From: Tianweitania sp. UT-5YL-CI-8
GTDB lineage: Bacteria; Pseudomonadota; Alphaproteobacteria; Rhizobiales; Rhizobiaceae
Length of the DNA stretch: 64,000 nucleotides
NCBI RefSeq assembly: GCF_030010215.1
Contig: NZ_JASCRR010000003.1
Location: forward strand, 310,001-374,000
Direction: 5' to 3'
Under the pieces are notes generated by a model, which saw nothing but the letters and a program-made list of their open reading frames with translations, was not told where the DNA came from and made no database searches. The position numbers were made by a program, and so were the translations under genes. The stretch's first letter is position 1, and every line of letters begins with the position of its first letter. Of the stretch, positions 24,740 to 36,159 are shown one piece after another.

Positions 24740-25396
24740 TTGCGGCGCGGCTTTTTCATCACATTCGAGGGCGGAGAGGGGGCGGGCAAGTCCACCCAGA
24801 TCCAGCGCCTCGCCAAAGCGCTGCAGGACAAGGGACATGACGTCGTCGTGACCCGCGAGCCCGGCGGATCGGCCGGCGCGGAAGCGGTGCGGCATGTCAT
24901 CCTGTCGGGTGCGGCGGAGCCGTTGGGGCCGGAGATGGAGGCGCTTTTGTTTGCCGCCGCCCGCTCCGACCATGTCGAGCAGCTGATCCGGCCGGCCGTC
25001 AAGCGCGACGCCATCGTTTTGTGCGACCGCTTTCTCGATTCATCGCGCGTCTACCAGGGCATCACCGGCAACCTCGATCCGCAGTTCATGGCGGCGGTCG
25101 AACGGGTCGCGATCAACGGGATGATGCCGGACCTGACCATCATCCTCGATATCGATCCGGCGGAAGGCCTGCGCCGCGCCGCCGCGCGCCGTGGCGGCGA
25201 TGTGGCCGACCGATTCGAGAAAGAGACCATCGACATTCACCGCAAACGCCGCGAGGCCTTCCTCGATATCGCCAGCCGCGAAGCAGAACGGTGCGTGGCC
25301 ATCGACGCCTCGGCGGAGCCGGATGCGGTTGAAGCTGCCATCGCTCATGCGGTATTCGCCGCCATTAATGCGGCGGAAGAAAAGGCGGTTATCTGA
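24740..25396 (+). CDS. tmk: Thymidylate kinase
   Basis: Phosphorylates dTMP to dTDP, an essential step of dTTP synthesis. P-loop GGEGAGKST at ~10-18, [12 protein letters not shown] (the DR motif and substrate loop) near 94, and a LID region rich in Arg ([15 protein letters not shown]) near 148. Start is a TTG, supported by the family N-terminus [12 protein letters not shown]. The stop overlaps the holB start (TGATG), so the two are coupled. Confidence 0.94.
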   Translation: MRRGFFITFEGGEGAGKSTQIQRLAKALQDKGHDVVVTREPGGSAGAEAVRHVILSGAAEPLGPEMEALLFAAARSDHVEQLIRPAVKRDAIVLCDRFLDSSRVYQGITGNLDPQFMAAVERVAINGMMPDLTIILDIDPAEGLRRAAARRGGDVADRFEKETIDIHRKRREAFLDIASREAERCVAIDASAEPDAVEAAIAHAVFAAINAAEEKAVI

Positions 25397-26448
25397 TGTT
25401 CGAACGCATGGCTCCGGAACAGCACGACACGCTGGACGGCGTGCCCGAGCCGTCAGAAAATCCCAGCCTGTACGGACACAGTGCTGCCGCTTCCATGCTG
25501 ACGGCAGCCTATCGCGCGGGAAAGCTGCCGCATGCCGTGATCCTGGCGGGGCCGCAAGGCATCGGCAAAGCCACATTTGCGTTTCACCTCGCCCAGTATC
25601 TGCTTATGCACCCGGATCCGAACAGCGCGCCCGCCACGTTCCCTGAGATCGATCCGAGATCCGCGCTGTTTCGCCAGGTAGCACAAGGCGCACATCCCGC
25701 CGTGCTGCATCTGACCCGTCCGGCGAATGAAAAAACCAAGGGGTTCAAGACCGTCCTGACCGTCGACGAAATCCGCAAGGTGTCGCGCTTCCTGTCGATG
25801 ACCTCGCATGACGGCGGCTACCGCGTCGTTATCGTCGACCCCGCCGACGACATGAACACCAATGCCGCCAATGCCTTGCTGAAGAATCTGGAAGAACCGC
25901 CTTCACGAACGCTGTTCATTCTCATCGTCCACGCCCCCGGCAGCCTTCTGCCCACCATCCGCTCGCGTTGCCAGACGATCCGCATGACGCAGCTGGGCGA
26001 AGCCGACCTCGTGGCGGCGCTCGACGCGGCCGGACAGCCCGTTCCAGACGATCAGGCAGCGCGTCGGACGCTTCTGAACAAGGCTTCTGGCAGCGCCCGC
26101 CACGCAATCCTCCTGACCCAATATGGCGGCATCGAAATCGCCGAGGCCCTGGATGCTCTGGTGTCTGCTCCGACTATGGATGTCGGCGGCGCACATCGCC
26201 TGGCCGGCGCGGTCAACGGGCGCGACTCGGCGGTGCAGTTCGAGATCTTCAATCGCCGCGCCCTCGACATTCTTTCCGATGCGGCGGGCGCCGCTGCTTC
26301 TGACGGGCAGGGCGCGCGCGCCAGCCGTCTCGCCGAACTGTGGCAGGAAGCGAAGGACCGGACCGCTGAAACCGAAACCTACAACCTCGACAAGAAGCAG
26401 CATGTGCTGTCGATGATCGGGCGGCTGCATCAAGCTATGCATGGCTGA
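25396..26448 (+). CDS. holB: DNA polymerase III subunit delta'
   Basis: Clamp-loader subunit that helps load the sliding clamp. The 350-aa AAA+ protein has AGPQGIGKATF (P-loop-like) near 53, VVIVDPADDMNTNAANALLKNLEEPP (Walker B/sensor region, core ADDMNTNAANALLK) near 150, and the SRC motif in RSRCQT near 193. Overlap with tmk is a common bacterial arrangement. It is followed by metG after 74 bases. Confidence 0.93.
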   Translation: MFERMAPEQHDTLDGVPEPSENPSLYGHSAAASMLTAAYRAGKLPHAVILAGPQGIGKATFAFHLAQYLLMHPDPNSAPATFPEIDPRSALFRQVAQGAHPAVLHLTRPANEKTKGFKTVLTVDEIRKVSRFLSMTSHDGGYRVVIVDPADDMNTNAANALLKNLEEPPSRTLFILIVHAPGSLLPTIRSRCQTIRMTQLGEADLVAALDAAGQPVPDDQAARRTLLNKASGSARHAILLTQYGGIEIAEALDALVSAPTMDVGGAHRLAGAVNGRDSAVQFEIFNRRALDILSDAAGAAASDGQGARASRLAELWQEAKDRTAETETYNLDKKQHVLSMIGRLHQAMHG

Positions 26449-26522
26449 ACCTGCCCGGTGAGGTAGCAATCGCTGCTGCGATGCGCTATCTGACCGCCAT
26501 ACTTCAGTAAAAGACGGCTCTC

Positions 26523-28073
26523 ATGTCCCGCGAAAAATTCTATATCACGACGCCCATTTTCTATCCGAACGGCAAGCCGCATATCGGCCACGCCTACACG
26601 GTGATTGCCACCGACGCGCTTGCGCGCTTCCAGCGGCTCGACGGCAAGGACGTGTTCTTCCTCTCCGGCACGGACGAACACGGGCTGAAGATGCAGCAGA
26701 CCGCAGAGAAAGAAGGCGTGACGCCGAAGGAACTCGCGGACCGCAATTCGGCGATCTTCCGCTCCATGGTCGAGACCGTCGGCGGTTCGAACGACGACTT
26801 TATCCGTACCACCGAGCCGCGCCACTATGAGGCCTGCCAGGCAATCTGGAAGAAGATGGCCGACAATGGCGACATTTATGTCGATCGCTACAGCGGCTGG
26901 TATTCGGTTCGGCAGGAAGCCTATTTCGACGAGAGCGAGACGACCGTCGGCGAAGACGGTGTGCGCCGCGAACCGCTTGGCTCGCCAGTCGAGTGGAACG
27001 AGGAAGAGAGCTACTTCTTCCGCCTTTCCGCCTACCAGGACAAACTCCTGGCGCTTTACGAGGAGAATCCCGGCTTCGTCGGTCCCTCAGAGCGCCGCAA
27101 CGAGGTGATGAGCTTCGTGAAGTCCGGCCTGAAGGATTTATCGATTTCGCGCAGCACCTTCGACTGGGGCGTTCCGGTGCCTGGCGACGACAAACATGTG
27201 ATGTATGTCTGGGTCGATGCGCTGACAAACTACATCACCGGAGCTGGCTATCCCGATGAAAACGCAGAGAAATGGAGCTACTGGCCGGCGACGCACATCA
27301 TCGGCAAGGATATCGTGCGCTTCCACGCGGTCTACTGGCCGGCCTTCCTGATGTCGGCCGGCATCCCGTTGCCCAAGCGCGTCTATGCTCACGGCTTCCT
27401 GTTCAACCGCGGCGAGAAGATGTCGAAGTCGGTCGGCAACGTGGTCGATCCCTTCGCCATGATCGAACATTACGGGCTTGACCAGGTGCGCTATTTCTTC
27501 CTGCGCGAAGTACCTTTCGGACAGGACGGCAGCTACAGCCACGAGGCTATCGTCAACCGCACCAATGCCGATCTTGCCAACGATCTCGGCAATCTCGCGC
27601 AACGCTCGCTGTCGATGATTGCCAAGAACTGCGGCGGCGTGGTGCCGGCGCGCGGCGCACTGAGCGAAGCCGATACGGCAATCCTGAACCAGGCCGAAGC
27701 GGCTTTGGCGACGGCGCGCAAGGCCATGGGCGAACAGGCCTTGCATGTGGCGCTCGCGGCGATTTTTTCCGTGGTGGCCGATGCCAACCGCTATTTCGCG
27801 GGTCAGGAACCCTGGGCCCTGAAGAAGACCGATCCGGCGCGCATGGAAACCGTGCTGTGGACCACGGCCGAGGTGATCCGCCGCGTTGCGCTGATGTGCC
27901 AGCCTTTCATCCCGGGATCGGCCGCCAAGCTGCTCGACCTATTGTCGGTGGATGCTTCGGATCGCGATTTCGTTGCGGTTTCTGAGGCCAAGGCACTTGT
28001 GCCGGGCACGGCGTTGCCGGCGCCGCAAGGCGTGTTTCCGCGCTATGTCGAACAGGTCACCGCGGAAGGCTGA
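26523..28073 (+). CDS. metG: Methionine--tRNA ligase
   Basis: Class I aminoacyl-tRNA synthetase charging initiator and elongator tRNA-Met. HIGH at residues ~21-24, KMSKS near 300, and the helical anticodon-binding domain at ~370-500. At 516 aa it is the shorter form without the C-terminal dimerisation domain. Part of the tmk-holB-metG-tatD-MBL run, the usual rhizobial order. Confidence 0.96.
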   Translation: MSREKFYITTPIFYPNGKPHIGHAYTVIATDALARFQRLDGKDVFFLSGTDEHGLKMQQTAEKEGVTPKELADRNSAIFRSMVETVGGSNDDFIRTTEPRHYEACQAIWKKMADNGDIYVDRYSGWYSVRQEAYFDESETTVGEDGVRREPLGSPVEWNEEESYFFRLSAYQDKLLALYEENPGFVGPSERRNEVMSFVKSGLKDLSISRSTFDWGVPVPGDDKHVMYVWVDALTNYITGAGYPDENAEKWSYWPATHIIGKDIVRFHAVYWPAFLMSAGIPLPKRVYAHGFLFNRGEKMSKSVGNVVDPFAMIEHYGLDQVRYFFLREVPFGQDGSYSHEAIVNRTNADLANDLGNLAQRSLSMIAKNCGGVVPARGALSEADTAILNQAEAALATARKAMGEQALHVALAAIFSVVADANRYFAGQEPWALKKTDPARMETVLWTTAEVIRRVALMCQPFIPGSAAKLLDLLSVDASDRDFVAVSEAKALVPGTALPAPQGVFPRYVEQVTAEG

Positions 28074-28078
28074 CGGGC

Positions 28079-28870
28079 ATGCTTGTCGACAGCCATTGCC
28101 ACCTCGATTTTCCGGATTTCGAGGCTGAACGAGCCGATGTGATCGCGCGTGCGGTGGCGGCCGGCGTGGGCAGGATGGTCACCATCTCCACCCGCGTCCG
28201 CCGCTTCCCCGACATCCTCAAGATCGCGGAAAGCTTCGACGAGGTTTACTGCTCGGTCGGTACGCATCCGCACAACGCGCATGAGGAACTCGATATCACG
28301 GTGGACCAGCTTGTCGCCCTTGCCGAGCATCCCAAGGTAGTGGCGATCGGTGAGGCGGGACTGGATTATTTCTACGACCACGCCCCCAGGGAGGCGCAGG
28401 CGCAGGGGCTGCGGACCCATATCGAGGCAGCCCGGCGCACCGGCCTGCCGCTTGTCATCCATGCCCGCAACGCCGATGACGATATGGCCGATATTCTCAA
28501 GGACGAGACGGGGAAGGGGCCCTTCCCGTTCATCCTGCACTGCTTTTCCTCCGGCGCGGAGCTGGCGCGGCGCGGCGTGGCTTTGGGCGGCTATATCTCG
28601 TTTTCCGGCATTCTGACCTTCAAGAACTCGTCCGATCTGCGGGAGATCGCAAGGACCGTGCCGACCGATCGTCTGCTGGTCGAGACGGACGCGCCGTATC
28701 TGGCGCCGATGCCGCATCGCGGAAAGCGCAACGAGCCCGCTTTCGTGGCCAATACCGCGCAGGTTCTGGCCGAGACGATCGGCATCAGTGCCGACGAGAT
28801 CGCCGGGATCACGACGGAGAACGTTTTCCGGCTTTTTTCCAAGATGCCGCGACCGGCGGATATCGGTTAG
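28079..28870 (+). CDS. tatD: TatD family metal-dependent hydrolase
   Basis: TIM-barrel hydrolase with DNase activity in characterised members. Metal motifs in order: DSHCHLDF at the N-terminus, a glutamate in IGEAGLDY near 95, HARNADDD near 127, HCFSSG near 157, and ETDAPYLAP near 203. 263 aa, the family's normal length. It starts 5 bases after metG, so it is in the same operon. Confidence 0.94.
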   Translation: MLVDSHCHLDFPDFEAERADVIARAVAAGVGRMVTISTRVRRFPDILKIAESFDEVYCSVGTHPHNAHEELDITVDQLVALAEHPKVVAIGEAGLDYFYDHAPREAQAQGLRTHIEAARRTGLPLVIHARNADDDMADILKDETGKGPFPFILHCFSSGAELARRGVALGGYISFSGILTFKNSSDLREIARTVPTDRLLVETDAPYLAPMPHRGKRNEPAFVANTAQVLAETIGISADEIAGITTENVFRLFSKMPRPADIG

Positions 28871-28872
28871 CC

Positions 28873-29685
28873 ATGACCGATCTGCTGCGCCTCACCATTC
28901 TCGGCTGCGGCTCTTCGCCGGGCGTGCCGCGCATCACTGGCGATTGGGGCGCCTGCGACCCCTCCAACCCGAAGAATCGCCGTATGCGGGCTTCGGCGCT
29001 TGTCGAGCGGATCAAGCCGTCGGGCGCCACGACGCGCGTGGTCATCGACACCGGACCGGATTTTCGCGAGCAGATGCTGATGGCGCGAGTCCCGCTGCTC
29101 GATGCGGTGATCTACACCCATCCGCATGCCGACCACATCCATGGCATCGACGATCTGCGCGGCTACGTGATCGAACAGCGCCGGCTGTTGGACATTTATG
29201 CCGATGCCGCCACGCTGGCGCGGCTGCGCGAAGGCTTTGGCTATTGCTTCGAGACGCCCGAAGGCAGCTCCTATCCGCCGATCCTGCGCGCGCATCTGAT
29301 CGACCATGACAAGCCGGTGGTGATCGAAGGCGAGGGCGGTCCCCTAGCCTTCCAGCCGCTGCCGCAAGTGCATGGCGAGACCCTTTCGCTCGGCTTCCGC
29401 ATCGGCGACCTCGCCTATTGTTCGGATGTCTCCGACTTTCCCGAGGCAACGGTGGCACGGTTGGCAGGTCTAAAAGTCCTGATCGTCGACGCGCTGCAAT
29501 ACCGCACCCATATCAGCCATTTCTCGCTGGCCGAGGCGCTGGAATGGATCGAGCAGCTGAAGCCGGAACGCGCTGTTCTGACTCATATGCATGTTCCGCT
29601 GGACTATGAGACGGTGCGCACCGAGACGCCGGATACTATCGAGCCGGCTTATGACGGCATGGTGCTCGAGATTGCTATCGACTGA
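28873..29685 (+). CDS. MBL-fold metallo-hydrolase (PhnP-like)
   Basis: 270 aa. The metallo-beta-lactamase motif is THPHADHIHG near 80, preceded by the GCGSSPGVPR opening strand typical of PhnP/RNase Z-type cyclic phosphodiesterases; LTHMHVPLDY near the C-terminus supplies further metal ligands. PhnP itself is a cyclic phosphodiesterase; the substrate here is unknown. Two bases after tatD, last gene of the operon. The 262 bases that follow to the cupin gene contain no gene I can support. Confidence 0.88.
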   Translation: MTDLLRLTILGCGSSPGVPRITGDWGACDPSNPKNRRMRASALVERIKPSGATTRVVIDTGPDFREQMLMARVPLLDAVIYTHPHADHIHGIDDLRGYVIEQRRLLDIYADAATLARLREGFGYCFETPEGSSYPPILRAHLIDHDKPVVIEGEGGPLAFQPLPQVHGETLSLGFRIGDLAYCSDVSDFPEATVARLAGLKVLIVDALQYRTHISHFSLAEALEWIEQLKPERAVLTHMHVPLDYETVRTETPDTIEPAYDGMVLEIAID

Positions 29686-29947
29686 CTTCTGATATCGACT
29701 TCAAGGTTTTGATATAATTATCTGAATCGGACCTCGGGATGGGTCATCCATCCAAGCGACGCTGCGGCCAAGAGGCAGAATAACAGATACCGATCAGCGC
29801 TTCATATATGGGCCAGGCCTTTGTCCTTCGAATTCGGGGAGCCTAGTAAACCGCCGAAGGTACATCCAGAGACATAGGCCTTAGTTCCATAATCTATCTT
29901 ATGCGACTGAAGTATGTAGGCGGGTGGGTTCAAGAATGAAGTGCGAA

Positions 29948-30964
29948 TCAATCCTCGCCTTCTCCATCCCAATACCGGCGTACACCCGCCATGTCGAAAA
30001 TGTCGCTCTCGCTGCGCAAGGCGCGGACCATGATCTTGTTGGAATCCGGATAGACACAAACGTCGCTCGGATTGTGCTCGCCTATCATCAGATAGCGGCA
30101 TGGTCCGGAGCCACTGTTGAGAAACGAATGGCCGATTTTCATGCCGGCGGGAAAGCAGACGTAGTCGCCGGGTTTCATGTCGTAGCGTTCGTCGCCGAGC
30201 AGTAGTGCGACCTCGCCCTCGAGGATCAGCGCATGCTCTTCCTCGAGCATGTGATAATGCCGTGGCGCAAGCCGCATGCCCGGCGATGGCGACTCGATGA
30301 GGATGCCCACGTGGTAGTCCTTGCCGACGGCTGCATATGTCAGATGCCGGGAACGTCCGCCGAATTTTGGACCTTCGCCTTCTATCCGCCACTCGACGGC
30401 GTCGCCGGCAATCGGCGGCTTGGGTCGTGCCTGTGGCTCGGGAACATAGCGCTCGGTGTCGGCTGGAACTGCGTCCTCAGCCAAGCCCGTCGCCTCGCCA
30501 TCCCAATAGCTTCGTGTTGCCGCGAGATCGAACAAGGCGCGCCGTCCGAGCGAACGCACCAGAATCTGGTTGGAATCGGTGTAGACCACGACGTCACGCG
30601 GATTGCGCTCGCCGACAATGACGTAGCGGCAAGCAGCCTCGCCCTCGTTGATCAGGCAATGTCCCGCCTTCTGCCCGGCCGGGAAGCAGACGTAACCGCC
30701 TGCCTTCAACGGATAGCTCTCGTCGCCGATGCGAACAGTGAGCGCGCCTTCCAGAATGAAAAGGTGCTCTTCCTCGAAGATGTGATAGTGCGCCGGCGAG
30801 CTTTGCTTGCCCGGCGGCAGTTCCTCGATGGCCACGCCGACCCGGTAGCTGTCGCCCAGCGCTGCTGCGCTCAAATGTTTGTAGCGCACGCCGAAGCGCG
30901 GAATGTCGGACCATTCGGTCCAGGCAATATCCGCTGTTGTGATCGGCTTTTGCTGCCCCGTCAT
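29948..30964 (-). CDS. Tandem cupin-domain protein
   Basis: 338 aa made of two similar cupin domains (~40-160 and ~205-330). Each has HYH(I/M).EEEH for the first metal histidines/glutamate, YVCFPAG, and a GH late histidine, and each ends in a (S/R)YWDGE-like motif, so an internal duplication with intact metal sites is clear. No signal peptide. Bicupins include dioxygenases, isomerases and ureidoglycine aminohydrolase; which of these applies here cannot be decided from motifs. Single gene on the reverse strand, divergent from lexA. Confidence 0.8.
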   Translation of the reverse strand: MTGQQKPITTADIAWTEWSDIPRFGVRYKHLSAAALGDSYRVGVAIEELPPGKQSSPAHYHIFEEEHLFILEGALTVRIGDESYPLKAGGYVCFPAGQKAGHCLINEGEAACRYVIVGERNPRDVVVYTDSNQILVRSLGRRALFDLAATRSYWDGEATGLAEDAVPADTERYVPEPQARPKPPIAGDAVEWRIEGEGPKFGGRSRHLTYAAVGKDYHVGILIESPSPGMRLAPRHYHMLEEEHALILEGEVALLLGDERYDMKPGDYVCFPAGMKIGHSFLNSGSGPCRYLMIGEHNPSDVCVYPDSNKIMVRALRSESDIFDMAGVRRYWDGEGED

Positions 30965-31108
30965 GACGATGAGCTCCGGCTACTCGCGCCTGCAGTGAAG
31001 TTTACAATGGCCGCCCGCGCAACCCCCATCCAGCTATACGCCTAGAATGAGACGACCGACCGCGACACGATTGTAAGAGCCGCCTTCACGGAATTTAAAC
31101 CGGTTGCG

Positions 31109-31123
31109 GAACACACATGGAAC
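31109..31123. promoter_or_regulatory. LexA (SOS) box
   Basis: GAAC-ACACATG-GAAC, a perfect GAAC-N7-GAAC site of the alphaproteobacterial LexA type, about 50 bases before the lexA start. A half-degenerate GTTC-N7-GTTT lies at 31135-31149. It implies autoregulation of lexA. Confidence 0.85.
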
Positions 31124-31171
31124 AGATAGTGTTTGTTCTGGTTTTGTTTTTCCGATTCCGATGAGGCTGTT

Positions 31172-31897
31172 ATGCTGACGCGCAAACAACATGAGCTTTT
31201 GCTCTTCATCCATGAGCGCATGAAGGAAAGCGGCATCCCGCCCTCGTTCGACGAGATGAAGGAAGCGCTCGATCTGGCTTCCAAATCCGGAATTCACCGC
31301 CTGATCACCGCGCTGGAAGAGCGCGGCTTCATCCGCCGGCTTCCGAACCGCGCACGTGCCCTGGAAGTGTTGCGTCTTCCGGATTCGATAGCGACGGGGC
31401 TTGGCACACCGAAAAGGTTTTCGCCCAGCGTCATCCAGGGAAGTCTCGGTCGGCCGCCTGTCGAACACAAGCCTGCCCGCAGCTTTGCCGCGCAGAACGA
31501 CGACGACGCTTCCGCGGCGGTGTCGATCCCTGTCATGGGTCGGATTGCAGCGGGCGTTCCCATCGAGGCTATTCAGCACAAGACCCGCTCGATCTCGGTG
31601 CCGCCGGATATGATCACGGGTGGCGAGCACTATGCGCTCGATGTCAAGGGCGACTCAATGATCGAAGCCGGCATCTTCGATGGCGACACGGTCATCATCA
31701 GGAGCGCGGATACGTGCAGCCCCGGTGAGATCGTGGTGGCGCTGGTCGACGACGAAGAGGCAACGCTGAAGCGGTTTCGACGCAAGGGCGCGTCCATCGC
31801 GCTCGAGGCCGCCAACCCGGCCTATGAAACCCGGATCTTCGGCCCGGACCGCGTCAAGGTCCAGGGCAAGCTCGTCGGGCTCATCCGCCGCTACTGA
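31172..31897 (+). CDS. lexA: LexA repressor
   Basis: SOS-response repressor that self-cleaves when RecA is activated. The N-terminal winged helix-turn-helix ([21 protein letters not shown] to [12 protein letters not shown]) is followed by the cleavage site Ala-Gly in GRIAAGVP near 132, catalytic Ser in GDSMIEAG near 162 and catalytic Lys in EEATLKRF near 199. ATG at 31172 is the family start. The consensus SOS boxes upstream support autoregulation. Confidence 0.96.
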   Translation: MLTRKQHELLLFIHERMKESGIPPSFDEMKEALDLASKSGIHRLITALEERGFIRRLPNRARALEVLRLPDSIATGLGTPKRFSPSVIQGSLGRPPVEHKPARSFAAQNDDDASAAVSIPVMGRIAAGVPIEAIQHKTRSISVPPDMITGGEHYALDVKGDSMIEAGIFDGDTVIIRSADTCSPGEIVVALVDDEEATLKRFRRKGASIALEAANPAYETRIFGPDRVKVQGKLVGLIRRY

Positions 31898-31974
31898 GTG
31901 ACAGAGGTGCGGTGCGCGTCGCGGGTACGCACACTTCGGAGACGTTAGTCAGCACCCGCGTTGCGTTCAATGCC

Positions 31975-34428
31975 TCATTGAGGCGAAACGTCGCCGGAGG
32001 CTTTCGAATCTTCGGTCGGCCCTTCCCGCTGCTCCGGCCTGACATAGGGCGGCAAGCCCCTCGCCTCGCGTGAATACAGGCGCTGAGCATGCCAAGAACG
32101 ATAGGGCTGTTCAATGGCGTGGTCGATGGTGAGCGGGCTGGCGGATGAACTGCTCTGGCCGAACAAGGGCGAATAGATCGCGGCGCTTCCAAGACGAGCG
32201 AGATCGCGCTTGGTGACGACCATCGTCTCGCCGCTCGGACAGCCCCTGAAGGTCGCGTCGTCCACGATCAGGATGGCGACCTCACCGCAATAGGCTTTCG
32301 CCGCATCGCCAGTCGCGGCATGGATGACTTGCCAAGTGCCGGAGCGTGCGGCGCAGACCTCGCCGGCGCAGGCAAACCCTTCCGGCACATTTTCGTCGAG
32401 CGACGCCAGGACATTTCCGTGAAGCGACGCTGTTGCGGAGGTCGGCCGTAAAACGGTGTCGGTGCCAAAAGCATATTTCCAGTTGTCGACCGTAAAGCTG
32501 CCGGCGCGCGGCCTGTTGACCGCGATGGCTTCGTTGCCATTCTTGTCTTCGGCGGGGATGGCGACCAGCCGGGCGTCCTCGGAAATCAGGGCGAGCGGCT
32601 GCATGGCCAAGGGCATGGCGGCGACGCCGCCGATAGCAAAGGGCAGCGCGAGCACACGCAACCGCGTCGACAGCATAGTCGCGGCGACGAGCGCGACCGT
32701 CATCAGCAGGGCCGACCAGACTGGGATGATGCCGACAGCATCGATCGGAGATCGTTCGGAAAACCAGTGCGACATCGCAATCACGGCGGTCAGCGCGTAG
32801 CCCATGACCGCTAGAAACGGGCCGTCGAGGCCGAACGGCATGGCAAGGGCAGCGCCCACCGCGAATGGCATGACGATGACCGAGACGATCGGCATAATGG
32901 CCAGGTTTGCCAAAAGGCTGAGCGGCGCGACGCGCTGAAAATGCCAGATGCCGTAGACGGCGGTGGCAAGGCCGGCGATCAGCGATGTTGCAGCAAGGGC
33001 GCCGAACACAACGAGGCCGCGCCGCCACAACCATCCGGCGACGCCGCTTTGCCGGACTGTTTGGCGCTGCTCGTGCTTTCGGTTGCGCTCGCTCCAGAAG
33101 GCATAGGCGCCGACAAGAGCGGCGGTGGCGGCAAAGGACATCTGGAAGCTCGGCCCCATGACCTCGTGCGGCGACAGGACGAGCACCACAATTGCGGAAA
33201 TGGCGAGATTGCGCATCGTCAGCGCCGCGCGATCGCAAAGGACGGCGATCAGCATCACCGCCAGCATGATGTAACTGCGTTGGGCAGCGACCTCCCCGCC
33301 GGAAATGCTTAGATAGGCGGTGGTCGCCAGCAGTGCGACCGCGGCGGCATTTTTCTTGGTGTTGTGCCGCGACGCCCAGGCGGGAAACAACGCAAGGCAG
33401 GCGCGCATCAAGCCCATGACGGTGCCTGCGACCAGCGCCATGTGCAGGCCGGAAATCGAGATCACATGATAGATGCCGGTGCGTCGCATGGCTTCGTTGA
33501 TCTCTTCGGGGATGCCGCCGCGCGTGCCGACCATCAGCGCCGCCGCTACGGCTCCTTCCGGGCCGCCGATGCGGTCATGGATGTGCTTGGCGATGGCTTC
33601 GCGGGCACTGCCGAGCCAGAGGCCGATTGCCTCAACTGCGGTCGGCGGCTTGGCCGGTTGCGATGCCGTTCTCTCCACCGCGCCGAGGAAAAAGCCCGAC
33701 GCGCCGATGCCGTCGAAATAGCTCTGGAACGAAAAGTCGTAGCTGCCCGGACGGACGGGTCCGGATGGCGGCATGAGCCGGGCGATGCCTGAAACCACGT
33801 CGCCGGTCTTCAGGGCATCGGGGATTTGGCGCGCCGTCACGCGGACCCGCTCGGGCGCATAGCGCAGTGTCGGCCTGCTGGTGGACAGCACGTCGAGAGT
33901 CAGACGAAAGCGGCCCTCGGCGGTCTCTTCCAACGCTGCTACGCGACCTTCGAGAAGGGTGGAGATAGTGCTGCCCAGCATTTTTGTATCGAGCCGCCAG
34001 GTTTCCAGTTTGGCCAGGCAGGCGCCGGCGAGCACCAGAAACAGCGACAGAGAGGCGAGGTGAAGGAGCCGATGGTTGCGTGTTGCAAAGACCGCCCCGC
34101 AGGCCACAAGCGTAAGCAACAGCATCGGCACGGCGTTCGGCTCGCCCGTCATGCCGAAATAGAAGATCGCCCCGGCAGCCAGATGAACAGGCACGAGCAG
34201 GAATCCCAGCCCACGCTCGAATTCCAGTTCCCACAAATCCGCAACGGTTGCCGGTCGGGCCGGCAGCACCTTGCGGAAAAGCCGCTTGACTCGGGGCGGC
34301 CTGATCTCGGGAGTTGTTTCTTTTCTCGCGAAGCGTTGAAGGGGTTGAGTGGGCTCGAACTCCATCGCCCGTTCACTCGCCAGCAGAACGGCTTCGTCAG
34401 TCGCGGCACTCGTCTCACCGCCGGCCAT
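31975..34428 (-). CDS. comEC: ComEC/Rec2-family DNA uptake membrane protein
   Basis: Inner-membrane channel protein that moves single-stranded DNA into the cytosol in competent bacteria. About 817 aa with many hydrophobic helices; a DUF4131 N-terminal region and the competence domain signature [17 protein letters not shown] near 320 are clear. The C-terminal metallo-beta-lactamase motif (HxHxDH) found in many ComEC proteins is not seen, as in other rhizobial members. The ATG at 34428 with a purine-rich GGGGC stretch upstream is chosen; an ATG at 34464 is possible. Divergent from gltX. Confidence 0.88.
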   Translation of the reverse strand: MAGGETSAATDEAVLLASERAMEFEPTQPLQRFARKETTPEIRPPRVKRLFRKVLPARPATVADLWELEFERGLGFLLVPVHLAAGAIFYFGMTGEPNAVPMLLLTLVACGAVFATRNHRLLHLASLSLFLVLAGACLAKLETWRLDTKMLGSTISTLLEGRVAALEETAEGRFRLTLDVLSTSRPTLRYAPERVRVTARQIPDALKTGDVVSGIARLMPPSGPVRPGSYDFSFQSYFDGIGASGFFLGAVERTASQPAKPPTAVEAIGLWLGSAREAIAKHIHDRIGGPEGAVAAALMVGTRGGIPEEINEAMRRTGIYHVISISGLHMALVAGTVMGLMRACLALFPAWASRHNTKKNAAAVALLATTAYLSISGGEVAAQRSYIMLAVMLIAVLCDRAALTMRNLAISAIVVLVLSPHEVMGPSFQMSFAATAALVGAYAFWSERNRKHEQRQTVRQSGVAGWLWRRGLVVFGALAATSLIAGLATAVYGIWHFQRVAPLSLLANLAIMPIVSVIVMPFAVGAALAMPFGLDGPFLAVMGYALTAVIAMSHWFSERSPIDAVGIIPVWSALLMTVALVAATMLSTRLRVLALPFAIGGVAAMPLAMQPLALISEDARLVAIPAEDKNGNEAIAVNRPRAGSFTVDNWKYAFGTDTVLRPTSATASLHGNVLASLDENVPEGFACAGEVCAARSGTWQVIHAATGDAAKAYCGEVAILIVDDATFRGCPSGETMVVTKRDLARLGSAAIYSPLFGQSSSSASPLTIDHAIEQPYRSWHAQRLYSREARGLPPYVRPEQREGPTEDSKASGDVSPQ

Positions 34429-34551
34429 GTGGCAGCCCCGCCCCTTGCACCCCGAGCCTATCATGCTACATCAGCGCCAACGAAACGTCATGTGCCCGCC
34501 CTCCGCCCTTTCCGGCCCGGGCGCCCGACACAGCCTGTCTCTGGAATTTCA

Positions 34552-35976
34552 ATGTCCGACACAATCGTCACCCGTTTTGCCCCCTCGCCTACCGGCTATC
34601 TGCACATTGGTGGCGCGCGCACCGCGCTGTTCAACTGGCTGTATGCCCGGCATACCGGCGGCAGCATGTTGCTTCGCATCGAAGACACTGACCGTGAGCG
34701 GTCCACCGATGCCGCGACCGCCGCGATCCTCGACGGATTGAGCTGGCTCGGACTGACCAGCGACGGCGAGCCGATCTCGCAGTTCGAGCGTGCGCCGCGC
34801 CATCGCGAGGTTGCCGAGGAACTGGTGCGCCTCGGCAAGGCCTATTACTGCTATGCGACGCCGGCTGAGCTGGAGGACATGCGCGCGACGGCACGCGCCG
34901 AGGGCCGGCCGCCGCGCTATGACGGCCGTTGGCGCGACCGCGACCCCTCGGAGGCGCCGGCGGGCGCCAAGGGTGCAATCCGCATCAAGGCGCCGACTGA
35001 AGGTGAGACCATCGTTCATGACAAAGTGCAGGGAGACGTGCGGTTTCCCAACAAGGATCTGGACGATTTCATCATCCTGCGATCGGACGGCAACCCGACC
35101 TATATGCACGCGGTGGTGGTCGACGACCACGACATGGGCGTTACGCACATCATCCGCGGCGACGACCACCTGACCAACGCCGCGCGCCAGACGGTCATCT
35201 ATCGGGCGATGGGCTGGGACGTGCCCGTGATGGCGCATATCCCGCTGATCCATGGCGCGGACGGCGCAAAGCTCTCCAAGCGCCATGGTGCGCTCGGCGT
35301 CGATGCCTATCGCGCCATGGGATATCTGCCCAAGGCGCTGCTCAACTATCTCGCGCGTCTCGGCTGGAGCCATGGCGACGACGAGATCATGAGCATCGAG
35401 GACATGATCGCCTGGTTCGAGATCGAGGATGTCAACAAGGGCGCTGCGCGCTTCGATTTCCAGAAACTCGAGGCGCTTAACGGCGTGCATATGCGGGCTA
35501 TGAGCGATGAGGAACTGGTGGCAGCGCTGATCGACACCCTGCCCTACATCGAAAACGGCCAGGCGCTGCTTGAGAAGATCGACAAGGCCGGCCGTGCGAA
35601 GCTTCTGGCGGCGATGGCCGGCCTGAAGGAGCGTGCGAAGACGCTGGTGGAGCTTGCCGACAGTGCTGCCTATCTGTTCGTGATGCGCCCGCTTCCGCTG
35701 GACGAGAAGGCCTCCGCGCTGCTGGCGGGGCCTGCAAGGGATGTGCTGAAGGGTGCACATGTGGCGCTGGCTTCTATTTCCGACAGCTGGGATTCGACCT
35801 CGACCGAAGCGGCTGTGAAGGCCTATGCCGGAGAACAGAATCTGAAGCTGGGCGCAGTCGCGCAACCCTTGAGAGCGGCTTTGACGGGCCGCAGCACGTC
35901 CCCGGGGGTGTTCGACGTGCTGGCCGTCTTGGGACGCGAGGAAAGCCTGGCGCGCATTTCCGATCAAATCGATTAG
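34552..35976 (+). CDS. gltX: Glutamate--tRNA ligase
   Basis: Class I synthetase charging tRNA-Glu, and possibly tRNA-Gln in organisms that use GatCAB. 474 aa; [19 protein letters not shown] holds the HIGH-type motif, KLSKRHG near 242 the KMSKS-type motif, and the C-terminal helical anticodon-binding part follows. ATG at 34552 matches the family N-terminus [12 protein letters not shown] with GGAA upstream; the open frame extends far upstream but without homologous sequence. Confidence 0.96.
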   Translation: MSDTIVTRFAPSPTGYLHIGGARTALFNWLYARHTGGSMLLRIEDTDRERSTDAATAAILDGLSWLGLTSDGEPISQFERAPRHREVAEELVRLGKAYYCYATPAELEDMRATARAEGRPPRYDGRWRDRDPSEAPAGAKGAIRIKAPTEGETIVHDKVQGDVRFPNKDLDDFIILRSDGNPTYMHAVVVDDHDMGVTHIIRGDDHLTNAARQTVIYRAMGWDVPVMAHIPLIHGADGAKLSKRHGALGVDAYRAMGYLPKALLNYLARLGWSHGDDEIMSIEDMIAWFEIEDVNKGAARFDFQKLEALNGVHMRAMSDEELVAALIDTLPYIENGQALLEKIDKAGRAKLLAAMAGLKERAKTLVELADSAAYLFVMRPLPLDEKASALLAGPARDVLKGAHVALASISDSWDSTSTEAAVKAYAGEQNLKLGAVAQPLRAALTGRSTSPGVFDVLAVLGREESLARISDQID

Positions 35977-36159
35977 GTCAGTATCACTTTCCTAAATTCG
36001 GATTGAAATGAACGGGGTGCAGTGCAACATTGCGGCGGCATTTCACACGGTCATATATCCCGCGCTGGAGGCACTGTTGCGCATGCCAGTGACGCCTTGT
36101 GTAAGAATTTGAAAGTCGGCCGTCGTTCAGATGGCGCAGAAAAACTTAGGGAGTTTGCG

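Noticed and set aside
29802-30392. 196-codon reverse frame next to the cupin gene
   Set aside because: Out-of-frame shadow of the cupin gene with Arg/His-rich composition; raised and dismissed as a possible frameshifted gene.
33826-34551. In-frame upstream extension of gltX
   Set aside because: Antisense to comEC and not homologous to GltX, whose N-terminus starts at 34552.
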